Positions 1 to 7,446 of a stretch of DNA of 51,447 nucleotides are shown one piece after another (position 1 is the stretch's first letter; each line of letters opens with the position of its first letter). The stretch covers positions 1 to 51,447 of the forward strand of contig JAHAFI010000023.1 in NCBI GenBank assembly GCA_018374355.1, in the 5' to 3' direction. The notes beneath the pieces are model-generated. The model was not told the DNA's origin. It ran no database searches and saw nothing but the letters and a program-made list of their open reading frames with translations. The DNA comes from Clostridiales bacterium (lineage in GTDB: Bacteria; Bacillota; Clostridia; Lachnospirales; Lachnospiraceae). A program made the translations under genes and the position numbers.

Positions 1-80
1 GTTGGAAATATAATCTTGATGACATTGATGTATCGGAAGAAATCGTTGTTGATACACTTTCTGTCAAAAAGTCGAGTTAA
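1..80 (+). CDS. C-terminal end of an unidentified protein (partial)
   Basis: An open frame enters from the left edge (codons start at base 3) and ends at TAA 78-80. It encodes about 25 residues ending in DTLSVKKSS. The composition is plausible for a real C-terminus, and an AAAGGATG sequence follows it closely. I do not recognise the family; too little is present. It could also be a remnant, like its downstream neighbours. Confidence 0.35.
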   Translation, partial: WKYNLDDIDVSEEIVVDTLSVKKSS

Positions 81-94
81 TTAAAGGATGAAAT

Positions 95-274
95 ACTAGT
101 ACAAAGGGATGGACAAAAGAAGTTAATTTAGTTTCATGGAATGGTGCAAAAGCAAAAATTGATATTCGTGACTGGTCACCGGAGCATGAAAAAATGGGAA
201 AAGGAATTACGCTTACAGAGGATGAAACAAAAAAACTCTATTATATTTTGAAAGAAATATTTTCAGAGACATAA
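95..274 (+). pseudogene. YdbC/PC4-like ssDNA-binding protein, 5'-truncated remnant
   Basis: The frame reads KGWTKEVNLVSWNG, then DIRDWSPEHEKMGKGITLT, which is the signature of the small Firmicutes YdbC family (PC4-like single-stranded nucleic-acid binding fold, normally about 70-75 residues). About 57 residues and the natural stop (272-274) remain, but the first 15-20 residues are missing. The frame is closed by TGA at 89-91 just upstream. An ATG behind an AAAGG at 88 runs into TAG after two codons in another frame. There is no usable in-frame start, so this is a broken copy, probably produced by a small deletion at the junction with the preceding gene. Confidence 0.75.
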
Positions 275-350
275 TTGAATTTGAAAGACTGTTTGTATTA
301 AGGCCAAAATAAATATAAAAGCAATGGGTGCTTAAAGTTGAGGTGATTTG

Positions 351-1736
351 ATGACATTTGAAAAAATGCAAGAGCTTCTTTCGAAAGATGAAAAGATAAC
401 GATAGAATACAAAGAATGTGTGAATCAAATTCATGATTCTGTATATGAGACTGTATCTGCATTTTCTAATCGATATGGCGGGTATATTATTATGGGTGTT
501 CAGGATGGTGGTATTCCTATTGGTGTCAATCGGAATGCTGTGAATGATTTGAAGAAAAATCTGGTGAATCAATTGAATAATCCAAAGAAAATGTCTCCGA
601 CACTGTACTTATCGGTGGAAGAATTTGAATATAACGGCAAATTGTTGCTGTACATGTATGTTCCTCCAATTTCAACGGTAGAAAAGTGTGCCGGTCGGGT
701 ATATGACCGGAACGAGGAAGGTGATATGGATATAACAGATTCTCCAATTCAGATGGAAAATCTTTATGCCAGAAAAAGTAATTCTTATACAGAGAGCAAA
801 TTATTCCCATATGTGAAAGAGGAACATTTGAGAATGGATTTAATGGAAAAAGTCAGAAGAATGATTTCCAATAGAAATCCCAGACATGAGTGGTTACGTA
901 TGTCTGACAAAGAGCTTATGATCAGTGCCGGTTTATACGAGACAGATTTTGTGACAGGAACGCAAGGGTATAATCTGGCGGCGATATTATTGTTTGGTAA
1001 AGATGAAGTAATACAGTCATGTGCACCTGGGTATGTAACAGATGCATTATGCAGGAAAGAAAATTTGGACAGATATGATGATCGATTGATTATTAAAACG
1101 AATCTCATTGAGAGTTATGAGTTATTAATGGATTTCATTGCAAAACATACTCCGGATAAATTTGCGTTGGTGGATAATGTGCGGGCGAGTGTAAGGGATC
1201 TGATATCAAGAGAGATTGTAAGCAATATTTTAGTTCACCGCGATTTCTCCAGCGCATTTCCGGCTAAGGTAATCATTGAAAAAGATTGGATAAGAACGGA
1301 AAACTGGTGTAGAGCTAGAAGACAGGGAAATATTTTAGAGACAGAATTTACACCATATCCTAAGAATCCGATTTTGGCGAGATTTTTTGTTGCAGTTGGA
1401 TTAGCAGATACTATTGGATCCGGCGTGCGGAATTTGTATAAATACACACCAATTTATACGGCGGGAGGAAAACCGGAACTGATAGAAGGAGATGTTTTTC
1501 GGATTAATATTCCTGTTACTGGGGCAGCTGTTGAAGAATATAAGGAAGAAAATGAGCTTACAGACAGAGAAGCGGTTATTGTAAATATGATAAAAGAAAA
1601 CAATCATTTGACTGTTGAAGAAGTAATGGCAGCTTTAGATATTTCCAGAGCCACCGTTTTTAGAGAATATGCAAAGATACGAAAAAAATGCGGTTTCTCT
1701 TATGACAAGAAAACAGGCCGTTGGTCAGTCTCATAG
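351..1736 (+). CDS. AlbA_2-domain ATP-binding protein with C-terminal HTH (putative transcriptional regulator)
   Basis: A protein of 461 residues. The N-terminal third is an AlbA_2/Schlafen-like domain (IEYKE at about 18-22 and AFSNRYGGYIIMGVQDGG at 37-54). The middle to C-terminal part looks like the HATPase_c_4 domain of RecG-like regulators (LVHRDFS, PKNPILARFF and GSGVRNL, about residues 295-365). The last 60 residues form a helix-turn-helix (LTVEEVMAALDISRATVFREY). The start is ATG 351, with GAGG at 340-343, rather than the TTG at 348. Such proteins are annotated as transcriptional regulators or defence-linked ATPases; the real role is unknown. The stop codon lies inside a palindromic repeat that recurs about 120 bp downstream. 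Codon use is more AT-rich than in the eut genes, which fits an acquired gene among decayed neighbours. Confidence 0.8.
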   Translation: MTFEKMQELLSKDEKITIEYKECVNQIHDSVYETVSAFSNRYGGYIIMGVQDGGIPIGVNRNAVNDLKKNLVNQLNNPKKMSPTLYLSVEEFEYNGKLLLYMYVPPISTVEKCAGRVYDRNEEGDMDITDSPIQMENLYARKSNSYTESKLFPYVKEEHLRMDLMEKVRRMISNRNPRHEWLRMSDKELMISAGLYETDFVTGTQGYNLAAILLFGKDEVIQSCAPGYVTDALCRKENLDRYDDRLIIKTNLIESYELLMDFIAKHTPDKFALVDNVRASVRDLISREIVSNILVHRDFSSAFPAKVIIEKDWIRTENWCRARRQGNILETEFTPYPKNPILARFFVAVGLADTIGSGVRNLYKYTPIYTAGGKPELIEGDVFRINIPVTGAAVEEYKEENELTDREAVIVNMIKENNHLTVEEVMAALDISRATVFREYAKIRKKCGFSYDKKTGRWSVS

Positions 1737-1765
1737 TCTCAAGTGTGAAATGAGACTAATGAGAC
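1728..1765. repeat. Imperfect palindrome overlapping the regulator stop codon
   Basis: GTCTCATAGTCTCA (1728-1741) faces TGAGACTAATGAGAC (1751-1765), which is its complement with one inserted A. A further TGAGAC lies at 1771-1776. The left arm includes the TAG stop codon of the preceding gene. The same 14-mer is repeated at 1852-1865. It could be a terminator or an operator for the HTH-containing product. Confidence 0.6.
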
Positions 1766-1851
1766 AGAGGTGAGACTTGCTTACGAAAGCAGTCTGTTTT
1801 AATCAGGAGTATACACGATAAACAGGAAAATTAAGGCTTTTTTTATGCTTT

Positions 1852-1888
1852 GTCTCATAGTCTCAAATTTTGAATGAGACTATGAGAC
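1852..1888. repeat. Perfect 14-bp inverted repeat, second copy of the GTCTCATAGTCTCA element
   Basis: GTCTCATAGTCTCA (1852-1865) and TGAGACTATGAGAC (1875-1888) are exact complements with a 9-nt loop. Only three T follow, so it would be a poor terminator. The arm itself is two GAGAC units, so each arm is also an internal direct repeat. The rest of 1737-2050 is AT-rich and shows no gene. Confidence 0.7.
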
Positions 1889-2052
1889 TTTAGCGCGAGA
1901 AAGCATTGCGTATCTGTTCCAGTGAACTTATTTAACTCATTCAGTTCTTAAAACATAACATTTCTTTAACTCACTCTATCATTTTTCAATCTAAACCATC
2001 CCCAAATCCCATAAAATCAATCAAATATAAGAAAATTCTTTCGTGCATTTAC

Positions 2053-2217
2053 TTGACACAAGAGGGGATTGTGAGGGAAAATGACCCGTATCTGTATGGG
2101 GAAAAATTGAAGAGTTATCTGATCAACGGGGCGCGGCATCTGCCGGGGGAGAGGGAGTATCCGAATCCGCGGCTGGGGTGGGGGGCGCTGTGCGTGGCGG
2201 ATTCATTGCCGGGGTGA
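2053..2217 (+). pseudogene. C-terminal remnant of an S8 (subtilisin-like) peptidase
   Basis: The frame reads EGIVRENDPYLYGEKLKSYL, then INGARHLPGEREYPNP, then LGWGALCVADSLPG and a stop. This matches the extreme C-terminus of the S8-family peptidases common in Lachnospiraceae, where the conserved NDPYLYGE and YPNPxxGYG motifs end the protein. The full protein would be over 500 residues, but similarity starts only about 55 codons before the stop, and the upstream DNA (about 1900-2050) shows no related frame. It is a deletion remnant. Local GC is visibly higher than in the flanking AT-rich DNA. Confidence 0.7.
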
Positions 2218-2240
2218 AATACTTTGGTTACACATTGTGT

Positions 2241-2393
2241 ATCGGAATTCCATACAGAACAGTAATAGAATGGGAGCGGGGAACAAGAAAATTACCAGAT
2301 TATGTACTGAGAATGATGGAATATCAGGTTAAAACACAGATAGGTTCACTGGGCTGGAGCGGCAGTTTTGCTTGCAATTGGTTGCTGAAATAA
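2241..2393 (+). pseudogene. Remnant of a small HTH protein (C-terminal half)
   Basis: Codons from 2244 read GIPYRTVIEWERGTRKLPDY, then VLRMMEYQVKT. This resembles the second half of the short XRE-like HTH proteins frequent in Lachnospiraceae (IPYRTVQEWE, then PEYV and IEYKL). The recognition-helix region and the tail are visible, but the first helices are absent and the reading frame upstream is the unrelated S8 tail. The last residues before the stop at 2391-2393 do not look conserved. Probably not functional. Confidence 0.55.
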
Positions 2394-2435
2394 AAGAGCA
2401 AATGAAAAATTATTTCGGAATGAAGTAAAAAATAA

Positions 2436-2464
2436 TTGACGATTTTCCCCCAATTTGCTAAAAT
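2436..2464 (+). promoter_or_regulatory. Sigma-A promoter for the Mn2+ riboswitch/antiporter transcript
   Basis: TTGACG (2436-2441), a 17-bp spacer and TAAAAT (2459-2464). The predicted start is about 2471, right at the 5' edge of the riboswitch. Confidence 0.75.
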
Positions 2465-2469
2465 CAAAA

Positions 2470-2573
2470 AAGATAACAGGGAGTAGTTCGCACCCCTTCG
2501 GGGTGTTATGTGCAACGTCATCACGTCTTCCGGGACCGGGGCACATATTGAGAGAGGAACGAGACTTTTATCG
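2470..2573 (+). promoter_or_regulatory. yybP-ykoY-type manganese riboswitch
   Basis: The leader has the hallmarks of the family: GGGAGTAG (2479-2486), a GC-rich hairpin CACCCC-TTCG-GGGGTG just after it, GCAACGTCATC (2512-2522), and GAGGAACGAGAC near the 3' end. A closing helix GATAA (2472-2476) with TTATC (2568-2572) would compete with the following terminator, as expected for an ON switch in which metal binding prevents termination. Family knowledge: this class senses Mn2+ and often controls Mn exporters or cation pumps. That fits the downstream antiporter. Confidence 0.8.
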
Positions 2574-2606
2574 CATATTTTTTGTATGCGGTAAAGGTCT
2601 TTTTTG
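2562..2606 (+). terminator. Riboswitch expression-platform terminator
   Basis: AGACTTTTATCGCATA (2562-2577) pairs with TATGCGGTAAAGGTCT (2585-2600), with two wobble or mismatch positions, and is followed by TTTTTT. Its left arm contains the TTATC needed for the riboswitch closing helix, so the two structures exclude each other. Confidence 0.75.
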
Positions 2607-2659
2607 CGTTATGAGACCCCGTATACAATCAACAAAATATCAGAAAGGAAGAAAAGAAA

Positions 2660-3589
2660 ATGGAAATGTTGATTCAGATTTTATTACTGGTAGTTGGTTT
2701 CGCAATGCTGGTAAAAGGAGCAGACTGGTTTGTGGACGGAGCGGCAGGAATTGCCGGGAAATTCGGGATTCCTCAGTTGGTGGTGGGACTTACCATCGTT
2801 GCCATGGGAACCAGCGCCCCGGAGGCGGCGGTAAGTATCAACGCCGGACTCAAAGGAAATGCAGCGATTACGATTGGAAACATTGTAGGAAGCAACATCC
2901 TGAATATCCTGATCATTTTGGGAATCACTTCCGTGATTGTGGCAGTGGCAGTGGCCCGCTCCACAGTCAGAGTGGAAATACCGTATATGCTTTTGATTAC
3001 CCTGCTGCTTTTAGGACTGGGATATACCGGGCAGGAGATTACTTTTGTGGAAGGAATTATCCTCTGGGTGGCATTTTTGATTTATTTGGGCTACCTGTTC
3101 TGGATGGCGAAGAAAAATAAAGAGGAAGAGGAAGAAGCTAAGGAACAGCCGGTATGGAAGCTTCTGCTTCTCACCGTGATTGGACTGGGACTGGTTATCT
3201 GGGGAAGCGATGTAACAGTAGATGCTGCTACTTCCATTGCAGAGGCCATGGGAATGAGTGAACGCTTTATCGGACTGACGATCGTAGCTTTGGGAACTTC
3301 ACTGCCGGAATTGTTTACCTCTGTTTCTGCGGCGATCAAAGGAAAAGCGGATATTGCCATCGGAAATATCGTGGGAAGCAATATTTTTAATATCCTGTTC
3401 GTTGTGGGTACTACAGCGCTGATCACACCGGTGGTATTTGAGCCGGCATTTCTGATCGACACAGTGATCGCTGTCGCTGCGGGAGTGCTGTTGTGGCTTT
3501 GTGTATTCAAAGACAGAATCCTGAGCCGCGCGGGAGGCGTAATCATGTTGGTGAGCTATGCAGCGTATTTCGTCTATCTGCTGAGATAA
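2660..3589 (+). CDS. Calcium/sodium antiporter of the CaCA family (YrbG-like)
   Basis: An inner-membrane cation antiporter of 309 residues. It is built from two inverted homologous halves, each with the CaCA alpha-repeat: GTSAPEAAVS with GNIVGSNILNI (about 50-80), and GTSLPELFTS with GNIVGSNIFNI (about 213-250). A charged EEEEEAKEQ loop separates the halves. The acidic residue in each GTSxPE motif is the ion ligand in this family. The length matches the usual 310-330 residues. RBS AGGAAG lies upstream of ATG 2660. The gene stands alone behind a yybP-ykoY-type riboswitch. From this I infer that it exports Mn2+ (or Ca2+ with Mn2+), although family annotation says Ca2+/Na+. Confidence 0.9.
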   Translation: MEMLIQILLLVVGFAMLVKGADWFVDGAAGIAGKFGIPQLVVGLTIVAMGTSAPEAAVSINAGLKGNAAITIGNIVGSNILNILIILGITSVIVAVAVARSTVRVEIPYMLLITLLLLGLGYTGQEITFVEGIILWVAFLIYLGYLFWMAKKNKEEEEEAKEQPVWKLLLLTVIGLGLVIWGSDVTVDAATSIAEAMGMSERFIGLTIVALGTSLPELFTSVSAAIKGKADIAIGNIVGSNIFNILFVVGTTALITPVVFEPAFLIDTVIAVAAGVLLWLCVFKDRILSRAGGVIMLVSYAAYFVYLLR

Positions 3590-3617
3590 TGAAATGGGAT
3601 AAAGCCCAGCTCGTTGA

Positions 3618-3646
3618 TTGACTTTTTTTAGGAAAACCGATATACT
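3618..3646 (+). promoter_or_regulatory. Sigma-A promoter for the ABC exporter
   Basis: TTGACT (3618-3623), a 17-bp spacer and TATACT (3641-3646). The predicted start (about 3653) falls inside the left arm of a 17-bp palindrome. Confidence 0.75.
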
Positions 3647-3686
3647 GATAAATAGTGCCGGACAAAGCCGTCCGGCACTATTTATC
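3647..3686. repeat. 17-bp palindrome at the exporter transcription start
   Basis: GATAAATAGTGCCGGAC (3647-3663) and GTCCGGCACTATTTATC (3670-3686) are perfect complements with a 6-nt loop. The palindrome begins directly after the -10 box. It could be a repressor operator, a 5' mRNA-stabilising hairpin, or a terminator for the upstream antiporter; the T-tract is weak. The tail TTTATCTT can alternatively pair with AAGATAAA at about 3701-3708. Confidence 0.65.
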
Positions 3687-3740
3687 TTAAACTTGAAAAA
3701 AGATAAACTTTTGAACGATAAACATTGGGAGGAAACGGAG

Positions 3741-5471
3741 ATGGAGCACAAACTGAAGAAGTTGGCGGCCTATTATAAGCCGTACAAAGGATTGTTTTGG
3801 TCGGATATGTTTTTTGCCATGCTGGGGGCGGCGGTAACGCTGATGATTCCTCTGATGGTCAGATATATCACTGGGACTGTAGTGGAGCTGCCCATTGAGC
3901 AGTCTACAAGGATGATTGTGAAACTGGGAATTGTGATGCTGATCATGGTAGCGCTGGAGGGATTTTGTAATTTCTATATTGCATATTTCGGCCATATGAT
4001 GGGAGCGAAGATTGAGCATGATATGAGGAATGAAATCTTCGGGCATTACCAGAAATTGTCTTTCGCTTTTTATGATAACCAGAAAGTGGGACATCTTCTG
4101 TCCAGAATTACCAGCGACTTGTTTGATATCACCGAGCTTTTGCACCATGGCCCGGAGGATGTACTGATTTCCACCATTAAGCTGGTGGGTGCATTTTCCA
4201 TCCTTGTAATGGTGAACCTGAAGCTGGCGCTGGTGGCGATTGCTATTGTGCTTATGATGCTGGTGTATGCCGTGGGACTGAATAAGAAGATGAAGGGCGC
4301 GTTCCGGGAAAACAGAGCCAGAATCGCAGATATCAACAGCCAGATCGAGGACAGCCTTTCCGGAATCCGTGTGGTGAAATCCTTCAGCAACGAAGAAACG
4401 GAGATGGACAAGTTCCGTAAAGGAAATGAGCGGTTTGTAGCTTCTAAAAAAGTAAGCTACAAGTATATGGGAATTTACCATACAGGAATGGGTGTGTTTT
4501 CCACACTGATTACGGTGGGTTCCCTGATTGTCGGGGCTTATCTGATGGCGGTAGGCGAACTGTCCGCAACAGATCTGGTTACCTTCATTCTTTATATCAA
4601 TAACTTTACCGAGCCGGTAAAAAAACTGGTGAACTTTACCGAGCAGTTCCAGAATGGCTACAGCGGTTATGAACGTTTTCTGGAAATCGTGAATATTGCG
4701 CCGGATATTGCGGACCGCCCGGATGCGGTATCTTTAAAAGAAGTGAAAGGCGATGTGGAATTTGACAATGTAAGCTTCCGCTATGAGGAGAACAAGGAAA
4801 ATGTTCTTTCTCATGTAAATTTGAAGGTTAAGCAGGGCGAGTACGTGGCTCTGGTGGGCACCAGCGGAGCCGGAAAGACCACCCTCTGCTCCATGCTTCC
4901 CCGGTTCTATGATGTGACAGAGGGAAGCGTAAAGCTGGATGGAACAGATGTCCGGGATATCCGGCTGAAAGAGCTGCGCCGCCAGATCGGTATTGTGCAG
5001 CAGGATGTGTATCTGTTTGCAGGAACGGTTATGGATAACATCCGGTATGGAAAACCGGAGGCCTCCGACGAAGAGGTGGTACGGGCAGCGATGGCAGCAA
5101 ATGCTCATGAGTTTATTATGGGGCTTCCTCAGGGGTATGATACCGATATCGGACAGCGGGGCGTGAAGCTGTCGGGAGGACAGAAACAGCGTCTTTCCAT
5201 TGCCAGAGTATTTTTGAAGAATCCTCCGGTGCTGATCTTTGATGAGGCAACCTCGGCGCTGGACAATGAGAGTGAGAAAATCGTACAGCATTCTCTGGAA
5301 ATGCTGGCGAAAAACAGAACTACCTTCGTTATTGCCCACCGCCTGTCCACCATCCGCAATGCCCAGAGAATTCTGGTACTGACGGAGGATGGAATTGCGG
5401 AAGAGGGAAGCCACGAAGAGCTGCTGAAAAAAGGCGGAATCTATGCAGGACTGTATCAGATGCAGTTCTAA
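3741..5471 (+). CDS. ABC transporter, fused permease and ATPase (multidrug/lipid exporter type)
   Basis: A half-transporter of 576 residues with about six transmembrane segments in the first 310 residues. The nucleotide-binding domain follows: Walker A GTSGAGKTT at about 372-380, signature LSGGQ at about 477-481, Walker B VLIFDEATSALD at about 497-508, and the H-loop IAHRLST at about 530-536. All ATPase motifs are intact, so it should work as a homodimer. The start is ATG 3741, with GGGAGG at 3727-3732. An earlier in-frame ATG would begin inside the promoter. It is a single-gene unit with its own promoter and terminator. The substrate cannot be told from sequence; drug, lipid and peptide exporters all share this architecture. 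Confidence 0.88.
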   Translation: MEHKLKKLAAYYKPYKGLFWSDMFFAMLGAAVTLMIPLMVRYITGTVVELPIEQSTRMIVKLGIVMLIMVALEGFCNFYIAYFGHMMGAKIEHDMRNEIFGHYQKLSFAFYDNQKVGHLLSRITSDLFDITELLHHGPEDVLISTIKLVGAFSILVMVNLKLALVAIAIVLMMLVYAVGLNKKMKGAFRENRARIADINSQIEDSLSGIRVVKSFSNEETEMDKFRKGNERFVASKKVSYKYMGIYHTGMGVFSTLITVGSLIVGAYLMAVGELSATDLVTFILYINNFTEPVKKLVNFTEQFQNGYSGYERFLEIVNIAPDIADRPDAVSLKEVKGDVEFDNVSFRYEENKENVLSHVNLKVKQGEYVALVGTSGAGKTTLCSMLPRFYDVTEGSVKLDGTDVRDIRLKELRRQIGIVQQDVYLFAGTVMDNIRYGKPEASDEEVVRAAMAANAHEFIMGLPQGYDTDIGQRGVKLSGGQKQRLSIARVFLKNPPVLIFDEATSALDNESEKIVQHSLEMLAKNRTTFVIAHRLSTIRNAQRILVLTEDGIAEEGSHEELLKKGGIYAGLYQMQF

Positions 5472-5493
5472 TATAAGTGAAAACGGAAAGAAG

Positions 5494-5528
5494 AGAGCTG
5501 TGACTCATAGGAGTTGCGGCTCTTTTTG
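5494..5528 (+). terminator. Rho-independent terminator after the ABC exporter
   Basis: AGAGCTGTGACTC (5494-5506) pairs along its full length, with three G-U wobbles, with GAGTTGCGGCTCT (5511-5523). A run of T follows. Bases 5530-5630 hold no gene that I can see. Confidence 0.75.
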
Positions 5529-5633
5529 TCTTGCAGGAAACTCTGTTTTTATAGCGGCAGAAAGCATATTTAGAAAGGCTGCGGAGCAGGTTTTCTCCGG
5601 CATCATGCTCACGGAAAACGAAATCCCCGGATG

Positions 5634-5761
5634 AAAATGAAGGGAAAATGTGTAAAATGCACAAAGAAAAAGAGGAAAAACGGATAAAAGAGGTGAAAAT
5701 GAAGAGAAAATACAGCAAAATAGACAAAAATGAAATAAAATAAAAAGAAAATTATATGAAA
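5634..5761 (+). promoter_or_regulatory. Phased A-tract array upstream of the eut promoter (predicted curved DNA)
   Basis: Runs of 3-5 A begin at about 5634, 5645, 5654, 5667, 5676, 5686, 5696, 5707, 5717, 5726, 5737, 5748 and 5759. That is thirteen tracts with a mean spacing of about 10.4 bp, so all lie on one helical face. The strand is almost free of C and T-runs. The array ends against the -35 box at 5762. Phased A-tracts bend DNA, and A-rich DNA next to the -35 box can act as an UP element; the role here is inferred. Confidence 0.7.
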
Positions 5762-5790
5762 TTGACGAAAATTAAAACGGGTGTTATAAT
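5762..5790 (+). promoter_or_regulatory. Promoter of the eut operon
   Basis: TTGACG (5762-5767), 17-bp spacer, TATAAT (5785-5790), with an extended -10 TGT directly before it. The leader to the first start codon is about 105 nt. It contains a small hairpin ATGCTT/AAGCAT (about 5806-5822), but I see neither a cobalamin riboswitch nor a clear pair of ANTAR hexaloop hairpins with a terminator. Confidence 0.8.
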
Positions 5791-5900
5791 GAAAATTACT
5801 AGTAGATGCTTGCGGAAAGCATTCGGTGCTCAGAGAATTTAAAAAAGCTCCGGATGCAGGTTTCAGGAATTATAGGATGAAGAGGAAAGGAGGCTGTTAT

Positions 5901-7037
5901 ATGGAATCGTTTTATTTGAAACCCCGCATATATCTGGGAAAGGACTCTCTTGATGAAATATTAAACGGTGTAAGCAGGGCGTTTATCGTAACGGATCGTT
6001 TCATGCATGAGAGCGGAAAGGTCAGCTATCTGACAGAGCCCATGGAGAAAAAAGGAATCGAATATAGGATTTTCTCAGAGGTCAGACCGGACCCGGATAT
6101 TGCTACCGTGACAAAAGGAATTTCTGTGATGCTTGATTTTAAGCCGCAGGTGCTTTTTGCACTGGGAGGGGGTTCGCCCATCGATGCGGCAAAGGCCATG
6201 AACCTATTGGCGGATAAGGGAAAGCTGTCAGAAAAGTGCCGGTTTATAGCCATACCTACCACAAGCGGGACCGGCTCGGAGGCCAGTCGTTTTTCCGTGA
6301 TCAGCGACCCGGATAAGTCGGTAAAATATCCGCTGGTATCGGATGAACTGATGCCGGATGCCGCTCTGCTGGATGAAGAGCTGGTAAAAAGTGTTCCGCC
6401 TGCTGTGACGGCGGATACAGGAATTGACGTATTTACTCATGCGATAGAGGCTTTCGTGTCTGTAAACGCCAATGATTTTTCAGATGCGGCGGCTGAAAAG
6501 GCTCTGAAGCTTGTGAGAAGCAATCTTTTAAAGGTATATCGTAATCCGGATGATATACAGGCCAGAAAGAAAATGCATTATGCCTCCTGTCTGGCCGGAA
6601 TCGCATTCAGCAATGCAGGGCTGGGATTGAATCACGGAATGGCCCACACGTTAGGAGCGCATTTCCACATTCCTCATGGACGGGCAAACGGCATCCTTCT
6701 TCCATATGTTATGGGATTCAATGCAGGATGTCTGGATCAGCTTACACCAGTTGCAAAACGGTATGCAAGGATAGCCAGACTTCTCCGTCTGGATGGAGCG
6801 AGCATCCGGCAGAGTGCCTTTGCCATCGTGAGGACGACAAAACAGTATATCAAACAGTTACATATTCCGGACAGCATAGAAGCGGCAGGTATTACAAGGG
6901 AGGCATTTGATGAGGCTCTGGACGAGATGGTGGAGGCTGCTTACAATGACGCCTGTACAAGGACCAACCCCAGAGAATGTACCAGAGATGATATTCGATC
7001 CGTCTTTCTGCGTGCGTATACCGGTAAGCTGACCTGA
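5901..7037 (+). CDS. eutG: Iron-containing alcohol dehydrogenase (acetaldehyde reduction to ethanol)
   Basis: A group III metal-dependent alcohol dehydrogenase of 378 residues. It shows the NAD-binding GGGSPIDAAKAMN motif (about 89-101), then SGTGSEA, and the metal-binding histidine region THAIEAF followed by GLNHGMAH and PHGRANG (about 180-262). In ethanolamine breakdown this enzyme reduces acetaldehyde to ethanol and regenerates NAD+ inside or next to the microcompartment. The start is ATG 5901 behind AAAGGAGG (5884-5891, about 9 nt spacing); upstream in-frame ATGs have no RBS. It is the first gene of the operon, unlike the enterobacterial order where eutG is central. No N-terminal encapsulation helix is evident. 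Confidence 0.88.
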   Translation: MESFYLKPRIYLGKDSLDEILNGVSRAFIVTDRFMHESGKVSYLTEPMEKKGIEYRIFSEVRPDPDIATVTKGISVMLDFKPQVLFALGGGSPIDAAKAMNLLADKGKLSEKCRFIAIPTTSGTGSEASRFSVISDPDKSVKYPLVSDELMPDAALLDEELVKSVPPAVTADTGIDVFTHAIEAFVSVNANDFSDAAAEKALKLVRSNLLKVYRNPDDIQARKKMHYASCLAGIAFSNAGLGLNHGMAHTLGAHFHIPHGRANGILLPYVMGFNAGCLDQLTPVAKRYARIARLLRLDGASIRQSAFAIVRTTKQYIKQLHIPDSIEAAGITREAFDEALDEMVEAAYNDACTRTNPRECTRDDIRSVFLRAYTGKLT

Positions 7038-7098
7038 TTTCACAGATGCCCGGAGTTAACTTCGGGAAAAACAGAATGGGAAGAAGGGAGAAAGAGAA

Positions 7099-7446
7099 GT
7101 GTACGAGGAAAAAAAAGAGCGGATCATACAGGAATTTGTCCCCGGCAAGCAGGTGACGCTGGCCCATGTGATTCCCCATCCGGTAGATGCCCTTTATGCG
7201 AAAATGGGACTGATCGACGGTGAAGGAGCAATAGGTATCTTTACCATTACACCCAGCGAAGCGGCGATCATTGCGGCGGATGTGGCGAGCAAAGCAGCAG
7301 ACGTAAAAATCGGATTTGTAGACAGGTTCAACGGATCGCTGATTATTACAGGAGATGTGGCCGGTGTAGAGGCAGCGCTTCATGACGTAATGAGCATACT
7401 CTGCGACCAGATGGGATTTGCCCCGGCCCCGATTACAAGATCATGA
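7099..7446 (+). CDS. eutS: Microcompartment shell protein EutS (hexameric BMC)
   Basis: A protein of 115 residues, matching EutS along its whole length: RIIQEFVPGKQVTLAH near the N-terminus, GAIGIFTITPSEAAIIAAD mid-protein, and FVDRFNGSLIITGDV. EutS is a circularly permuted BMC-domain protein that forms bent hexamers in the shell facets. It uses a GTG start at 7099 with GGGAG at 7086-7090. Its stop overlaps the eutP start (ATGA at 7443-7446), indicating translational coupling. A small palindrome, CCCGGAGTTAACTTCGGG, sits in the gap after eutG. Confidence 0.93.
   Translation: MYEEKKERIIQEFVPGKQVTLAHVIPHPVDALYAKMGLIDGEGAIGIFTITPSEAAIIAADVASKAADVKIGFVDRFNGSLIITGDVAGVEAALHDVMSILCDQMGFAPAPITRS

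Noticed and set aside
2455..3120. 221-residue frame across the riboswitch and antiporter
   Set aside because: Off-frame shadow of the antiporter gene, with a low-complexity Gly/Arg-rich translation.
5797..5900. ANTAR-type hairpins or cobalamin riboswitch in the eut leader
   Set aside because: Only one small ATGCTT/AAGCAT hairpin with a 5-nt loop; no hexaloop pair, no B12 box, no terminator.
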